A stretch of DNA of 64,000 nucleotides from CAWCXF01 sp963799455. Its GTDB lineage: Bacteria; Pseudomonadota; Alphaproteobacteria; Rhodobacterales; Rhodobacteraceae. The notes under the pieces were generated by a model that was given only the letters and a program-made list of their open reading frames with translations, did not search any database and was not told the origin of the DNA. A program made the position numbers and the translations under genes. The stretch spans positions 1,736,001 through 1,800,000 of the forward strand of contig CAWCXF010000008.1 of the NCBI GenBank assembly GCA_963799455.1, written 5' to 3'. This document shows, one piece after another, positions 37,480 to 46,552 of the stretch (position 1 is the stretch's first letter; every line of letters starts with the position of its first letter).

Positions 37480-37990
37480 CCGCAGCCGATACGGCGGTGG
37501 GTCCGGCGCCTCGGAGAGCCGGGGGTGGTGGCGCCGCGCCGGCGCCCGGCGCGGCCTGCGCGGCCTGGCCGCCCTGCCTGCTGCGGGTGCCCCCGACAGC
37601 CGCCACGGCCGCCCGATCGCGCGCGCCCCGGGCCGGCTCGGCCGGGGCTTCGAGGCGGCTCGGCCCGAGCGGGCCCGGCTGGCGGATCCGAGCGACATGC
37701 GCGACCTGTGAGGGCCGGCTCCCCCTCGCGGCCGTCCTCGCGCCCCGCACACCCGCGAGGTCGTGGGCTGGGCGATGCGCGACACGCTGCACGCCGAGAT
37801 TGCGCGTCGCAGGCCCTCGAGATGGCGTGGGCTGCGCCAGAGACCCGCCCCCGGCCTGGCCCGCCACGCCGGCAGGGGCCCCCCGACACGCCTGCGGGCC
37901 GTCTCGGGGGGGCCTGGCCGCGGCCGAGGCCACGCCGTCCCCGAGCCGGAGGTGGATGGACGCTTCGGTCTTTGACGCGGTGGTGCTCCG
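37480..37990 (+). mobile_element. IS3-family transposase OrfB relic
   Basis: Fragments in order on the plus strand: LRGLAALPAAG, RGFEAARPERARLADPSDMR (family: RRFxAAxPNRxWVADITYI), a stop, LAAVL, then HTREVVGWAMRDTLHAEIA (family: HSRxVVGWAMxDH), then in another frame ALEMAWA and RPAPGL. This is the middle of an IS3-type integrase-domain transposase with frameshifts and a stop. The DDE active site cannot be complete. It is unlike the copy at 43798-45011, so it is a different element. Confidence 0.7.
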
Positions 37991-38169
37991 ATCGCCGGCC
38001 TGGGCCGTGCGCCGAACCCCCGCGGTTTCGGCCTCTGCGGGGGCCTGGTTTCCAGAGGCTTGCGAGGCCTCGGCTTCCCTTGCACCAATCTACAAGATCG
38101 TGACCCGGCGCGGTTCGAACCTCGGCCTCCGCCCATCCTGGCCGATCGCATCCGCAAGTCCCATGGCGC

Positions 38170-39637
38170 TCAAGACCGACAGCGCCCGTCGCGTGCGATC
38201 GCATCGCCCAGGCGGACCGACTCCCGGATCAGAAGGGCCAGGTCGTCGTCCCGGGTCCGGTGGTTCGTGATCGCGGCTCGCAGGCAGTGACGGCCGCGCA
38301 GGGTGGTGTCGGAGACGGCCGCCGTGCCCGCCTCCTGCAGCCGCAGCATGATCTCGACGTTGAGGGCCCGCAGCGCCGGCTCGTCCACGCCCTCGCGACG
38401 GTATCGGTAGCACATGATGTCGATGGAGGTCGGCGCGACCAGCTCCAGCTCCAGCGCGGGCTCGGCCTCGACCTGCTCCGCGAGGCTGCGCGCCCGGGCG
38501 ATGTTGCGGTCGATCAGGCGGCCGAACCTCTCGGCGCCGTGCTCCATGAGCGCCATCCAGATCTTCGGCGCCCCGAACCCGCGCGTGGTCTGCAGGCCGT
38601 AGTCGGCGAGCCAGGGGCCCGACGCCAGCCCGCGCGTGGTCCGGCCCAGGTGCTCCGGGCTCACGGAAGGCGTCGCGGTGCGCGGCGGCGTCCCGGACCG
38701 GGACGCCGCCGGACTCGAAGGGCGCGTGGAGCCACTCGTGAGGGTCGAGCGCCACGGAGTGGGCGCGCTCGATCCCCGCCACGCGATGCGCGTTGCGCGG
38801 CGCGATGGCGATCAGCGCGCCGATGCAGCCGTCGACGTGGAGCCAGAGGCCCTCGGCCTCGGCGAGCCGGGCCAGGGCGCCGAGGTCGTCGATGGTGCCG
38901 GCGTTCACGGTGCCGGCCGTGGCGATGACGCAGGCGGGCCGCAGACCGGCGCGCCGGTCCTCGGCGACCGCCTCGCAGGGGGCGGTCAGGTCGATCCGCA
39001 GGAGCTCGTCGGTGGCGATCTGGCGCAGGGCGCGGTGGCCCAGCCCCAGCGCCTCCACCGCCTTGCGGTGGCGGCCGTGGACCTGATCGGAGGCGTGGAA
39101 CCGCGGCGGCGCCTCGATCGCCGCCGCGCCGTGCTCGCGCACGTCCACGCCGGCCCGGACGTTGCGCGCCACCGCGAGGCCGATCAGGTCGGCCATCGAG
39201 CCCCCCGCCACGAGGGTGCCGCTCGCGGTCGCGGGCAAGCCCCGTCTCCTTCAGCCGGCCCACCACCTGGCGGTCCATCGACGCGGCGGCATGGTCGCCG
39301 CCGCCGAGGTCGGAGCCCTGGACGGCGGCCAGGAACTCGCCGAGCGCGCCGGCGTGGTTGCCCGCGCCCATGCACCACGACCAGAAGCGCGGATGGACGT
39401 TGCCCATCGGGTTAGGTCATCACCCACCGTGCGGGCAGCCTCCTCGTGGGCCTCGGCGAGCGGTGAGGGCCTCCGCGGCAGGGGCGCTCCGAGCGCCGCC
39501 CGCACCTCGGCCGGCATGGCCCGCCACCCGGGCGGTCGCGGGCGCTGCTCAGATAGCCGATGGCGTCGTCCACGATCCGGTGCGAGCGCGCGCGCCTCGC
39601 TCCGGTCGTCGGGATCGAGGGTCTCGAGGGGCTCCAC
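38170..39637 (-). pseudogene. PLP-dependent decarboxylase (group II), dead: frameshifts and catalytic Lys lost
   Basis: Reading from GTG 39637 with several frameshifts gives a whole aromatic-amino-acid/glutamate-type decarboxylase: RIVDDAIGYLSS, WRAMPAEVRAALGAPLP, NVHPRFWSWCMGAGN, ATASGTLVAGGSMADLIGLA, IATAGTVNAGTIDDLGAL, WLHVDGCIGAL, SVALDPHEWLHAPFESGG, then YGLQTTRGFGAPKIWMALM and the C-terminal domain. The PLP Lys motif DPHKW reads DPHEW (GAG at 38735-38737), which alone would abolish activity. It sits 13 bases behind cysK on the same strand. Confidence 0.85.
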
Positions 39638-39650
39638 GGCCAGGCGCCCC

Positions 39651-40769
39651 TCACTGCGCGGCGAACCGCGCTCCCGGCGTCGAGCGCGAGAGCGCGAGCT
39701 CGTCCTCGTCCATCTCGGCCTCGATCTCCTCGAAGAGCGGCGTGGACAGGTAGCGCTCGCCGGTGTCGGGCAGCATGCACAAGATCACCGAGCCCTCGGG
39801 CGCGGCCGCCGCGACCCGGCGCGCCACCGCGAAGGTCGAGCCCCCCGACACGCCCGTCAGGATCCCCTCGCGGCACGCGAGCGCGCGCGCCCACTCCACC
39901 CCCTCGGCGCCCGGGACGGGCACCACCTCGTCGGGCAGGCCCGCGTCGAGGGCCTCCTGGAGCACCTGGGGGATGAAGTCGGGCGTCCAGCCCTGGATCG
40001 GGTGGGGCTCGAAGGCGGGGTGGCTCTCGGCGGGCGCGCCGCCCGGGCCGCGCGCCTGGGCGTGGCCGCTGGCGACGAGCGGCGCGTTCGCCGGCTCGCA
40101 CAGCACGATCCGGGTCTCGGGGCGCTCGCGCCGCAGGACGCGGCCCACCCCGGCCAGCGTGCCCCCCGTCCCGAAGCCCGTCACGAAGGCGTCGAGCCGC
40201 GCGCCCGCGAAGTCGGCCAGGATCTCGCGCGCCGTGGTCGCCTCGTGGATGGCGGCGTTGGCCGGGGTCTCGAACTGGCGCGCGAGGAACCAGCCATGGG
40301 CCTCGGCCAGCTCCATCGCCTTGCGGACCATCCCGAACCCCTTCTCGGCGCGCGGAGTCAGCACGACCTTGGCGCCCAGCATCCGCATCAGGCGCCGCCG
40401 CTCGATCGAGAAGCTGTCGGCCATCGTCACGACCAGCGGGTGGCCCTTCTGCGCGCACACCATCGCGAGCCCGATGCCGGTGTTGCCGCTCGTGGCCTCC
40501 ACGACGGTCTGGCCGGGAGAGAGCGCGCCGTCGCGCTCCGCCGCCTCGACGATGCCGATGGCGAGGCGGTCCTTGACCGAGCCCGCCGGGTTGAAGGCCT
40601 CCGCCTTGACGTAGATCGTCCTGCCCTCGACGGCGAGGTTGTTGACGCGGATCGCGGGCGTGTCGCCGATCGTGTCGAGGATGCCGTCGTAGAGGCGCCC
40701 CCGCCCGTTCGTGGTGCGGCCGCTCGGGATGGGGTCGTTCTCGGTCTCGATCGGGGCGTGCGGTGGCAT
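39651..40769 (-). CDS. cysK: Cysteine synthase A-type
   Basis: A 372-residue PLP enzyme. Lys66 in NPAGSVKDRLA binds PLP, EATSGNTGIGLA binds substrate, GFGTGGTLAGVGR is the phosphate loop and LTGVSGGST the Ser ligand. It joins O-acetylserine with sulfide. The protein has a 25-residue N-terminal extension and a roughly 30-residue acidic C-terminal tail compared with E. coli CysK; the tail may affect pairing with serine acetyltransferase. Downstream lies the dead decarboxylase, perhaps once in the same operon. Confidence 0.92.
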   Translation of the reverse strand: MPPHAPIETENDPIPSGRTTNGRGRLYDGILDTIGDTPAIRVNNLAVEGRTIYVKAEAFNPAGSVKDRLAIGIVEAAERDGALSPGQTVVEATSGNTGIGLAMVCAQKGHPLVVTMADSFSIERRRLMRMLGAKVVLTPRAEKGFGMVRKAMELAEAHGWFLARQFETPANAAIHEATTAREILADFAGARLDAFVTGFGTGGTLAGVGRVLRRERPETRIVLCEPANAPLVASGHAQARGPGGAPAESHPAFEPHPIQGWTPDFIPQVLQEALDAGLPDEVVPVPGAEGVEWARALACREGILTGVSGGSTFAVARRVAAAAPEGSVILCMLPDTGERYLSTPLFEEIEAEMDEDELALSRSTPGARFAAQ

Positions 40770-40826
40770 GGTCGGTCTCCTCGCCGGGTCCGCCCGCGGC
40801 GGGGTCGGCCCCGCCGCGGCGTGGCG

Positions 40827-41312
40827 TCAGTTGATGCGAGGGTCGTCCCCGGCGTCCAGGTACTCGATGCCGTAGGGGCCCATGCCGTGAAGCTGCACGA
40901 CCGTCTCCTCCTCTGTCCAGGCGTAGTGCGCCTGGCCCACGGGGATGTTCACGAAGCTGCCCTGGGGCAGCGGCGCGGCGGCGCCGCGGTCGAGCGCCTC
41001 ACCCGTCGCGATGCCGAGCGCGCCCGAGACCACCGTGATGGTCTCGTCCTTGGGGTGGGTGTGGGGCGGCACCGCGTAGCCCGCGGGGAACCTGACCCGG
41101 AGCACGTAAGCGCCCTCCTCGCCGGGGTTGCCGAGCAGCACCGCGATCTCGGCGCCCTCGGGCAGGGTCGCGGGGCCTGGCGCGAAGGACACGTCGCCCG
41201 CCGCGATCGCGGTGTGGCGCTCCTGGGCCGTCGCGCCGGTCGCGGCGAGGAGCGACAGGGCGGCCACGGCCGCGAAGCGGCGCAGGGGGTGGCGGAGGTC
41301 TCGGCGGGTCAT
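40827..41312 (-). CDS. Exported cupin-domain protein
   Basis: A 161-residue protein with a signal peptide (AVAALSLLAATGATAQ) and one cupin barrel. Motif 1 is YAVPPHTHPKDETITVVSGA with the metal-binding H-x-H-x-x-x-E. Motif 2 includes FVNIPVGQAHYAW. It is predicted to be a periplasmic metal-binding protein of unknown substrate. It is divergent from the BTAD-type regulator at 41418, which is the obvious candidate for its control. Confidence 0.87.
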   Translation of the reverse strand: MTRRDLRHPLRRFAAVAALSLLAATGATAQERHTAIAAGDVSFAPGPATLPEGAEIAVLLGNPGEEGAYVLRVRFPAGYAVPPHTHPKDETITVVSGALGIATGEALDRGAAAPLPQGSFVNIPVGQAHYAWTEEETVVQLHGMGPYGIEYLDAGDDPRIN

Positions 41313-41417
41313 GGGGATGTCTCCTGGCGGTTGGCGGTTCCGGCGAACGGGCACCGGGATCTCCTCCGATGCGCCGTCCGTCGCATCCTGTGATAAGGGG
41401 GCAGGGAGGGAGCCGGC

Positions 41418-43445
41418 GTGGGAGCGGGCGTGGGAGCGGGCGTGGAAAGGGTCGTGCGGGGCGCGGACGGCGCGACGGAGGGCCTGCGCCTGCGCCTCCT
41501 CGGCCCGCTGGCGATCCAGCGCGACGGCGCCGCGCTCGAGCTGCCGCCGTCGCGCAAGCTGCGCGCGCTCCTGGGCTACCTCGCGCTGGCCCCGCGCCCG
41601 GTGCCGCGCTCGCGGCTGTGCGAGCTCCTGTGGGACGTGCCCAGCGATCCGCGCGGCGAGCTGCGCTGGTGCCTGAGCAAGCTCAGGCGCCTGCTGGACG
41701 ATCCCGGCCGCGCCAGGGTGGAGGCGTCGCACGACGCCGTGGCCCTGCGGCTCGACGACTGCGCCGTGGACGCCGCGGAGATCGCGGCCGCGGTCGCCGC
41801 GGGGATCGGGACGATCGGGCCCGAGCGGCTGCGCGCCCTCTCGCGGCTCTTCGTCGGCGAGCTCCTGGAGGGGTCGGAGATCGAGCGCAGCCCGCCCTTC
41901 GACGTCTGGCTGGTGGCGCAGCGGCGCCGGCTCCACGCCTGCCACGCCGCGGTGCTGGAGCGCCTCGCGCTCGGCCGCGAGGAGATCGACGACGACGCCC
42001 TCGCGCACCGGGCGGCGTGGGTCGAGATCGCGCCGTTCGACGCCCGCGCGCAGGCGGCGCTCCTGGAGGCGATGGCCGCGCGGGGCTCCTTCGGGGACTG
42101 CCGGGACCATCTCGCGGCGGCGGCCCGGCTCTTCGCGTCCGAGGATCTCGACTTCGAGCCGGTCCTCGTCGCCTGGCGGGCCATCCAGGATGGGGGCGCA
42201 GGCGCCCGGCCGGCCGCATCCGCCGCCCCGCCCCCGTCACGCGATCCCGTCCCGGCCCAGCGCCGCGCCTCGCTGGCGGTGATGCCGTTCCGCTCCGAGC
42301 CGCCCGAGCGCGGCGCGGAGGCCGGGCCGACGCAGGGGCTCACGCAGGACATCATCACCCGCCTCGCCAAGCTGCGGAGCCTCTTCGTCATCGCGCGCGG
42401 CTCGGTCGTGGCGCTCGCCGAGCGCGGCGTGGGGCCCGAGGACGCGGCCAAGAGGCTCGGCGTGGACTACGTCGCCTGCGGGACGCTCCGGCGGCAGGCC
42501 GGCCGCGTGACGCTCTCGGTCGAGCTCGTGGAGGCGCGCACGGCCCGGATCGTCTGGGCCGAGACGTTCCATCACGGGCCGGACGACACCTTCGCGGTGC
42601 TGGACGAGATCGACGACCGGATCGTGTCCTCGCTCGCGGCCGAGATCGAGGCGTCCGAGCGCGACCGCGCGGTGCTGGCCCCACCCGCCTCGCTCGACGC
42701 CTGGGGGGCCCACCACCGCGGGCTGTGGCACATGTATCGCTTCACGCGCGAGGACAACGAGAGGGCGGGGCGCTTCTTCGCCTCGGCGACCGCGCTCGAC
42801 CCCACCTTCGCGCGCCCCCTCGCCGGGCTCTCCTTCGTGCACTGGCAGAACGCGTTCCAGGGCTGGGGCGACCGCGCGCAGGAGAGCGTGCGCGCGGCGC
42901 GGGCGGCCGGGCGGAGCCTCTCGGCCGACGACCACGACCCGGCCGCGCATCTGGCGATGGGCCGGGCGCTGTGGCTCGAAGGCCGGCAGGACGATGCGGT
43001 GGACGAGCTGGAGCGCTCGGTGGACCTCTGCCCGAACTTCGCGCTCGGCCACTACAGCCTCGCCTTCGTGCGGGCGCAGCGCGGCGACCCGGCCCTCGCC
43101 ATCGCCTCGTCCGACCGCGCGCGCGAGCTGAGCCCGTTCGACCCGCTCCTCTTCGGCCCGCTCGGCGCCCGCGCGATGGCCCTGATCCGCCTGGAGCGGT
43201 ACGACGAGGCCGCCCTCTGGGCCGTCAGGGCGGCGACCTGCCCCAACGCCCACGCCCACATCCTGGCGATCGCCGCCTGCTGCCTCGGGCTGGCCGGGCG
43301 CGTCCACGAGGGCCGGACCTCCGCCGGCGCCGTCCGCGCGGCCCGCCCCGGCTACCGCGTCGAGGACTTCCTCGCGGCGTTCCGGTTCGACGGGGCGGAC
43401 GCGGCCCTGTTCCGGCAGGGCGCCGGACGCGTCGGGTTGAGTTGA
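41418..43445 (+). CDS. SARP/BTAD-type transcription regulator with TPR sensor half
   Basis: A 675-residue protein starting at GTG 41418, seven or so bases after GGAGGG. Residues 20-115 form an OmpR-like winged helix (LRLRLLGPLAIQRDGAALEL, then PRSRLCELLWD). The BTAD helical repeat domain follows to about residue 260. Residues 285-400 match the FlgO/adenylate-cyclase-associated module (SLAVMPFRS, GLTQDIITRLAKLRSLFVIA, then LGVDYVACGTLRR). The rest is TPR (HLAMGRALWLEGRQDDAVDE). This gene type activates neighbouring genes; the divergent cupin gene is the likely target. Confidence 0.85.
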   Translation: MGAGVGAGVERVVRGADGATEGLRLRLLGPLAIQRDGAALELPPSRKLRALLGYLALAPRPVPRSRLCELLWDVPSDPRGELRWCLSKLRRLLDDPGRARVEASHDAVALRLDDCAVDAAEIAAAVAAGIGTIGPERLRALSRLFVGELLEGSEIERSPPFDVWLVAQRRRLHACHAAVLERLALGREEIDDDALAHRAAWVEIAPFDARAQAALLEAMAARGSFGDCRDHLAAAARLFASEDLDFEPVLVAWRAIQDGGAGARPAASAAPPPSRDPVPAQRRASLAVMPFRSEPPERGAEAGPTQGLTQDIITRLAKLRSLFVIARGSVVALAERGVGPEDAAKRLGVDYVACGTLRRQAGRVTLSVELVEARTARIVWAETFHHGPDDTFAVLDEIDDRIVSSLAAEIEASERDRAVLAPPASLDAWGAHHRGLWHMYRFTREDNERAGRFFASATALDPTFARPLAGLSFVHWQNAFQGWGDRAQESVRAARAAGRSLSADDHDPAAHLAMGRALWLEGRQDDAVDELERSVDLCPNFALGHYSLAFVRAQRGDPALAIASSDRARELSPFDPLLFGPLGARAMALIRLERYDEAALWAVRAATCPNAHAHILAIAACCLGLAGRVHEGRTSAGAVRAARPGYRVEDFLAAFRFDGADAALFRQGAGRVGLS

Positions 43446-43797
43446 CGCCCGGCGATCGCGCGCCGCGGCAAGGGCGGCCCGGGGCGGCGCATTCGGTCAT
43501 GAGAGGTGGCTTGGTTCGTCCGAACAGCTCCTGGGCGCTCGGTGAGTGGATCTCCGCCCTGGTTGGACCGGCCCAATCCCGGCTGTGCGTTGACACTGAG
43601 ATCTGCAGTAAGCCCGGATGAGGGTGGACTTGGGCGGATGGAGTTGATCATGCCGCGGACCCGGCCCGGACGTTCGGCACGGTGACGACGGGGCCGGCCC
43701 GTCCCTCGTCGGCCCCGTCCTTCGTCGGGTGATCGGCGTCGAAGGTGCATCGCCCGTCGTGGCAGGGCGTCGTGACCCCCGCCCTGAGCGTCGGGGC
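43446..43797. other. Intergenic, nothing firmly recognised
   Basis: A 350-base stretch between the regulator and the IS3 relic. It contains a small hairpin (GTTCG-TC-CGAAC, 43517-43528) and the motif TGTGCGTTGACACTGAGATC at 43583-43602, which looks like a mobile-element end but has no partner here. Confidence 0.45.
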
Positions 43798-45011
43798 TGA
43801 CCTGCGCCCCTTGATGTCGCTCACCTGGAGCGGGAGCCCGTCGCAGGAGGCAGACGGGCGATGCGCAAGTCGCGGCTCACGGAGGGGCGGGTCGTCGCGA
43901 GCCTGGGCGAGCGGGGGCGGGGCGGGGCTGTGGCGGGGGCCTGCCGGCGCCACGGGGTCGGCGACGCGGCGCCGTGCGAGTGGGAGGCCCGGTTCGGCGG
44001 GATGGCCGTCTCGGACGCCCGCGGGCCGAGGGGCCTGCAGGGCGGGACCGCGCGGCGGGCGGCGCCTGCCGGGCGGCCAGATGCCGGACGGCGCCGCTTG
44101 CGAAGGACCGGGCTCGGGGAAGCGCTCGGGGAAGCGCTCGGGGAAGCGCCGACGACGCGGACCGCGCGGCGGGCGGCGGCCCGTGACGGGCGAGGCGGGG
44201 CCACGAGCCCTCGGCTCGCGCCGGGCCTGCCGCCTGGTCGGCCCCGGTCGCCGGCCCCGGTCGCCGCCCCCGGTCGTCGCCCCCGGTCCGAAGGCCGTGA
44301 GGCGCGCGGGCCCGACCGCGCCCCGAGGGGCGCACGCCCACGCGCATGCGCGCGATCGCGGCCGGGCGGCGGCGCTTCGGCGGCGGGCGGATCGGCTCGA
44401 TGCTCGAGCGCGAGGGCGTCGTGACGAGCCACGGCGTCGCTCCGCCGCCCCTGCGAGGAGGAGGGCCCCGCCGTCGGACGGCGGCGGGGCGGGCCGCGCG
44501 GGCCGCCGGGACCGGGGAGCCGATGCCACCCCCCCCCGGCGGGCGCTGGTCGCCCGACGCCCTCGCGGACGCCTTCGGCCCGGGGCGCGCGGCGGCGCTT
44601 CGGGGGGCGCGGCGCTTCGGGGGGCGCGGCGCTTCGCTGGTCCTCGTCCTCGGAGCGACGGCGGGCGCTCGCGGCGAGCTGCGAGCACGCGCGCGGATGC
44701 CCGGCGCTCGCGGCCTGCACGGCGGTCTCGGGCGAGCGGGTCGGCCGGCCCGGCTCGACGCCGCGGTCGGGCCCCACGGCAGGCCCGCGACGATCGTCGG
44801 CGACGACGGGGCCGAGCCCACGAGCCGCGCGGTCGAGCCGCGCGGTCCTGCGCCGGCCGGGCGAGGCCGAGGTCGCCCGGGAACGCCGTTGCACGCTGGC
44901 GCCCGAGATCCCCGGCGGCCCGGCCATCGCCGCCCTCGCGCCAAGCCCCCTGACCGGCTGCCAAGCCCAAGGGTTCCCCTTGCGACCGAGCGCGTCGAAG
45001 GGCGGCGGTCA
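43798..45011 (+). mobile_element. IS3-family element, near full length but decayed
   Basis: About 1.2 kb bounded by imperfect inverted ends beginning TGACC (43798) and ending GGTCA (45011), the size and TGA/TCA ends of IS3 elements. OrfA from 43861 reads MRKSRLTEGRVVASLG, VAGACRRHGVGDAAPCEWEA and RFGGMAVSDARG (family: MRKSRFTE, CRRHGIS, KWKAKFGGM-x-VSDARR). OrfB fragments include GRWSPDALADAFGPGR near 44540 and GRPATIVGDDGAEPTSRA near 44780-44830, which holds one DDE-region Asp. Many frameshifts make it inactive. Confidence 0.78.
44610..44878 (+). repeat. Inverted repeat arm 1 (IS3 relic)
   Basis: Near-identical to the reverse complement of about 45690-45975, differing at a few bases only. 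The arms flank tRNA-Ser. Beyond the near-identical core both also share the element end CGAAGGGCGG-Y-GGTCAGTCGG. Confidence 0.85.
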
Positions 45012-45117
45012 GTCGGATCGGGCGTGCGCACCCCACCGGCGCTCGGGAGCGCAATGCGGGGAAGCTGACGCTCTTCGGCGCGCAACCTTCGGAAGAAAAG
45101 CGGTTAATCGGAACAGG

Positions 45118-45207
45118 TGGCGGAGACGAAGGGATTCGAACCCTCGAGACGGTTTCCCGTCTACTCCCTTAGCAGGGGAGCGCCTTCGACCGCTCGGCCA
45201 CGTCTCC
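45118..45207 (-). tRNA. tRNA-Ser (anticodon GCT)
   Basis: A 90-base class II tRNA on the minus strand. The acceptor begins GGAGACG and pairs with CGTCTCC, followed by encoded GCCA. The D arm contains GGCCGAGCGGTCGAAGGC. The anticodon stem CTCCC/GGGAG encloses CTGCTAA, giving anticodon GCT (AGC/AGU). A long variable arm (GACGGGAAACCGTC) is diagnostic for Ser. T arm GAGGGTTCGAATCCCTT. It lies between two inverted IS3 relics. Confidence 0.95.
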
Positions 45208-45396
45208 GCGCAAGCGTCTAGCAGGATAACCCACGGAGGAACAAGGGCGAATTTCCATGTCAGCCTCGGCGGCGGCGCATCGACGAAACCCTTGAAAAAG
45301 CATGGAAAGGCATCGAATGCTGGGAAATGGTGGCAAGGATCCGGCAACACTCGATCCCCTTCGTTCTCATTCGGGGGCGATCCTTGGGGACCGACT

Positions 45397-45985
45397 GACC
45401 ACCGCCCTTCGACGCGCTCGGTCCTGAAGGGGAGCCCTTGGCCCTGGCAGCCCGCCGCGACGCCTGGGGCGCAGGTGCGGGTGCGGGCGCGGGCGCGAGG
45501 GCGGCGGACGGGGGATCTCGGGCGCCCGCCGCGCCCGCGCGAGGGGGGTCGGCCGGCCCGAGCCGACGGGCGCGGGCGCTGGCGGGCGCGGGCGCGGCGC
45601 CAGCGCGCGAGGACGCGCTGGGCCGGGGCGGGGGCGTCGAACGCCTCCCCGCCCCGGCCCTCGTCGCGCAGCCGCCCGTCGCAGCTCGGCGAAGGCGTGC
45701 CGGGCGACCTCGGCCTCGCCCGGCCGGCGCAGGGGGACCGCGCGGCTCGTGGGCTCGGCCCCGTCGTCGCCGACGATCGTCGCGGGCCTGCTGTGGGGCC
45801 CGACCGCGGCGTCGAGCCGGGCCGGCCGACCCGCTCGCCCGAGACCGCCGTGCAGGCCGCGAGCGCCGGGCATCCGCGCGCGTGCTCGCAGCTCGCCGCG
45901 AGCGCCCGCCGTCGCTCCGAGGACGAGGACCAGCGAAGCGCCGCGCCCCCCGATGCGCCGCGCCCCCGAAGCGCCGCCGCGCGCG
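45397..45985 (-). mobile_element. IS3-family relic, 3' half, inverted copy
   Basis: The minus strand from about 45985 to the end TGACC at 45397 repeats the second half of the element at 43798-45011. The shared core is almost identical although both are already non-coding wrecks. It also keeps a stretch lost from the other copy (RLRDEGRGGEAFDAPAPAQR then VLARWRR, matching the family's GRLRDE-x-LNE-x-x-F). The copy ends inside an SDR gene that has lost its N-terminus. Confidence 0.75.
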
Positions 45986-46548
45986 TGATGGCCGAGATCG
46001 GCCCGATCGACGTGCTCGTCAGCAACGCCGGCTACACGCTCGCCGAGAGCATGGAGGAGATGACGCCCGACGCCTGGCGAGCGGAGGTCGAGGCCAACCT
46101 CTCGGGCCACTACCACGCCGCCCGCGCCGTGCTGCCGGGGATGCGCGAGCGGGGTCGCGGCGTGATCCTCAACGTCGCCTCGGTCAACGCGCTGGGGCAC
46201 TACGGCAACCCGGCCTACTCGGCGGCCAAGGCGGGGCTGATCGGCTGGACCCGCGCGCTCGCCGTGGAGGAGGGGCGGCACGGCATCCGCGCGGTGGCGA
46301 TCGCGCCGGGCACGGTGCGCACGCCGGCCTGGGCCGCCCGCGCGAAGGCCCGGCCCGACATCCTCGAGCGGATGGCGCGCCACTACCCGCTCGGCCGGGT
46401 GGTCGAGCCCGAGGAGGTGGCCGATCTGGTGGCGTTCCTCGCCTCCGACCTGGCGCGTGCCATCACCGGCTGCGTGGTGCCGGTCGATTGCGGGCTGACG
46501 GCGGGCAACCGCGTCATGGCCTTCGAGATCGCGGGTCTGGAGGGGTGA
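45986..46548 (+). pseudogene. SDR oxidoreductase, 5' end lost at IS3 relic
   Basis: The remaining about 187 residues start just before IDVLVSNAGYT and run through the catalytic NVASVNALGHYGNPAYSAAK (Ser, Tyr, Lys intact) to the normal end TGCVVPVDCGLTAG. The N-terminal TGxxxGIG cofactor strand is absent, replaced by IS3-relic sequence, so the gene was cut by the insertion or by later rearrangement. It is followed five bases later by the UgpC-type ATPase, so they were one operon. Confidence 0.8.
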
Positions 46549-46552
46549 GGCG

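Noticed and set aside
43583..43602. End of an IS21-like element
   Set aside because: One suggestive motif without a matching second end or transposase fragment.
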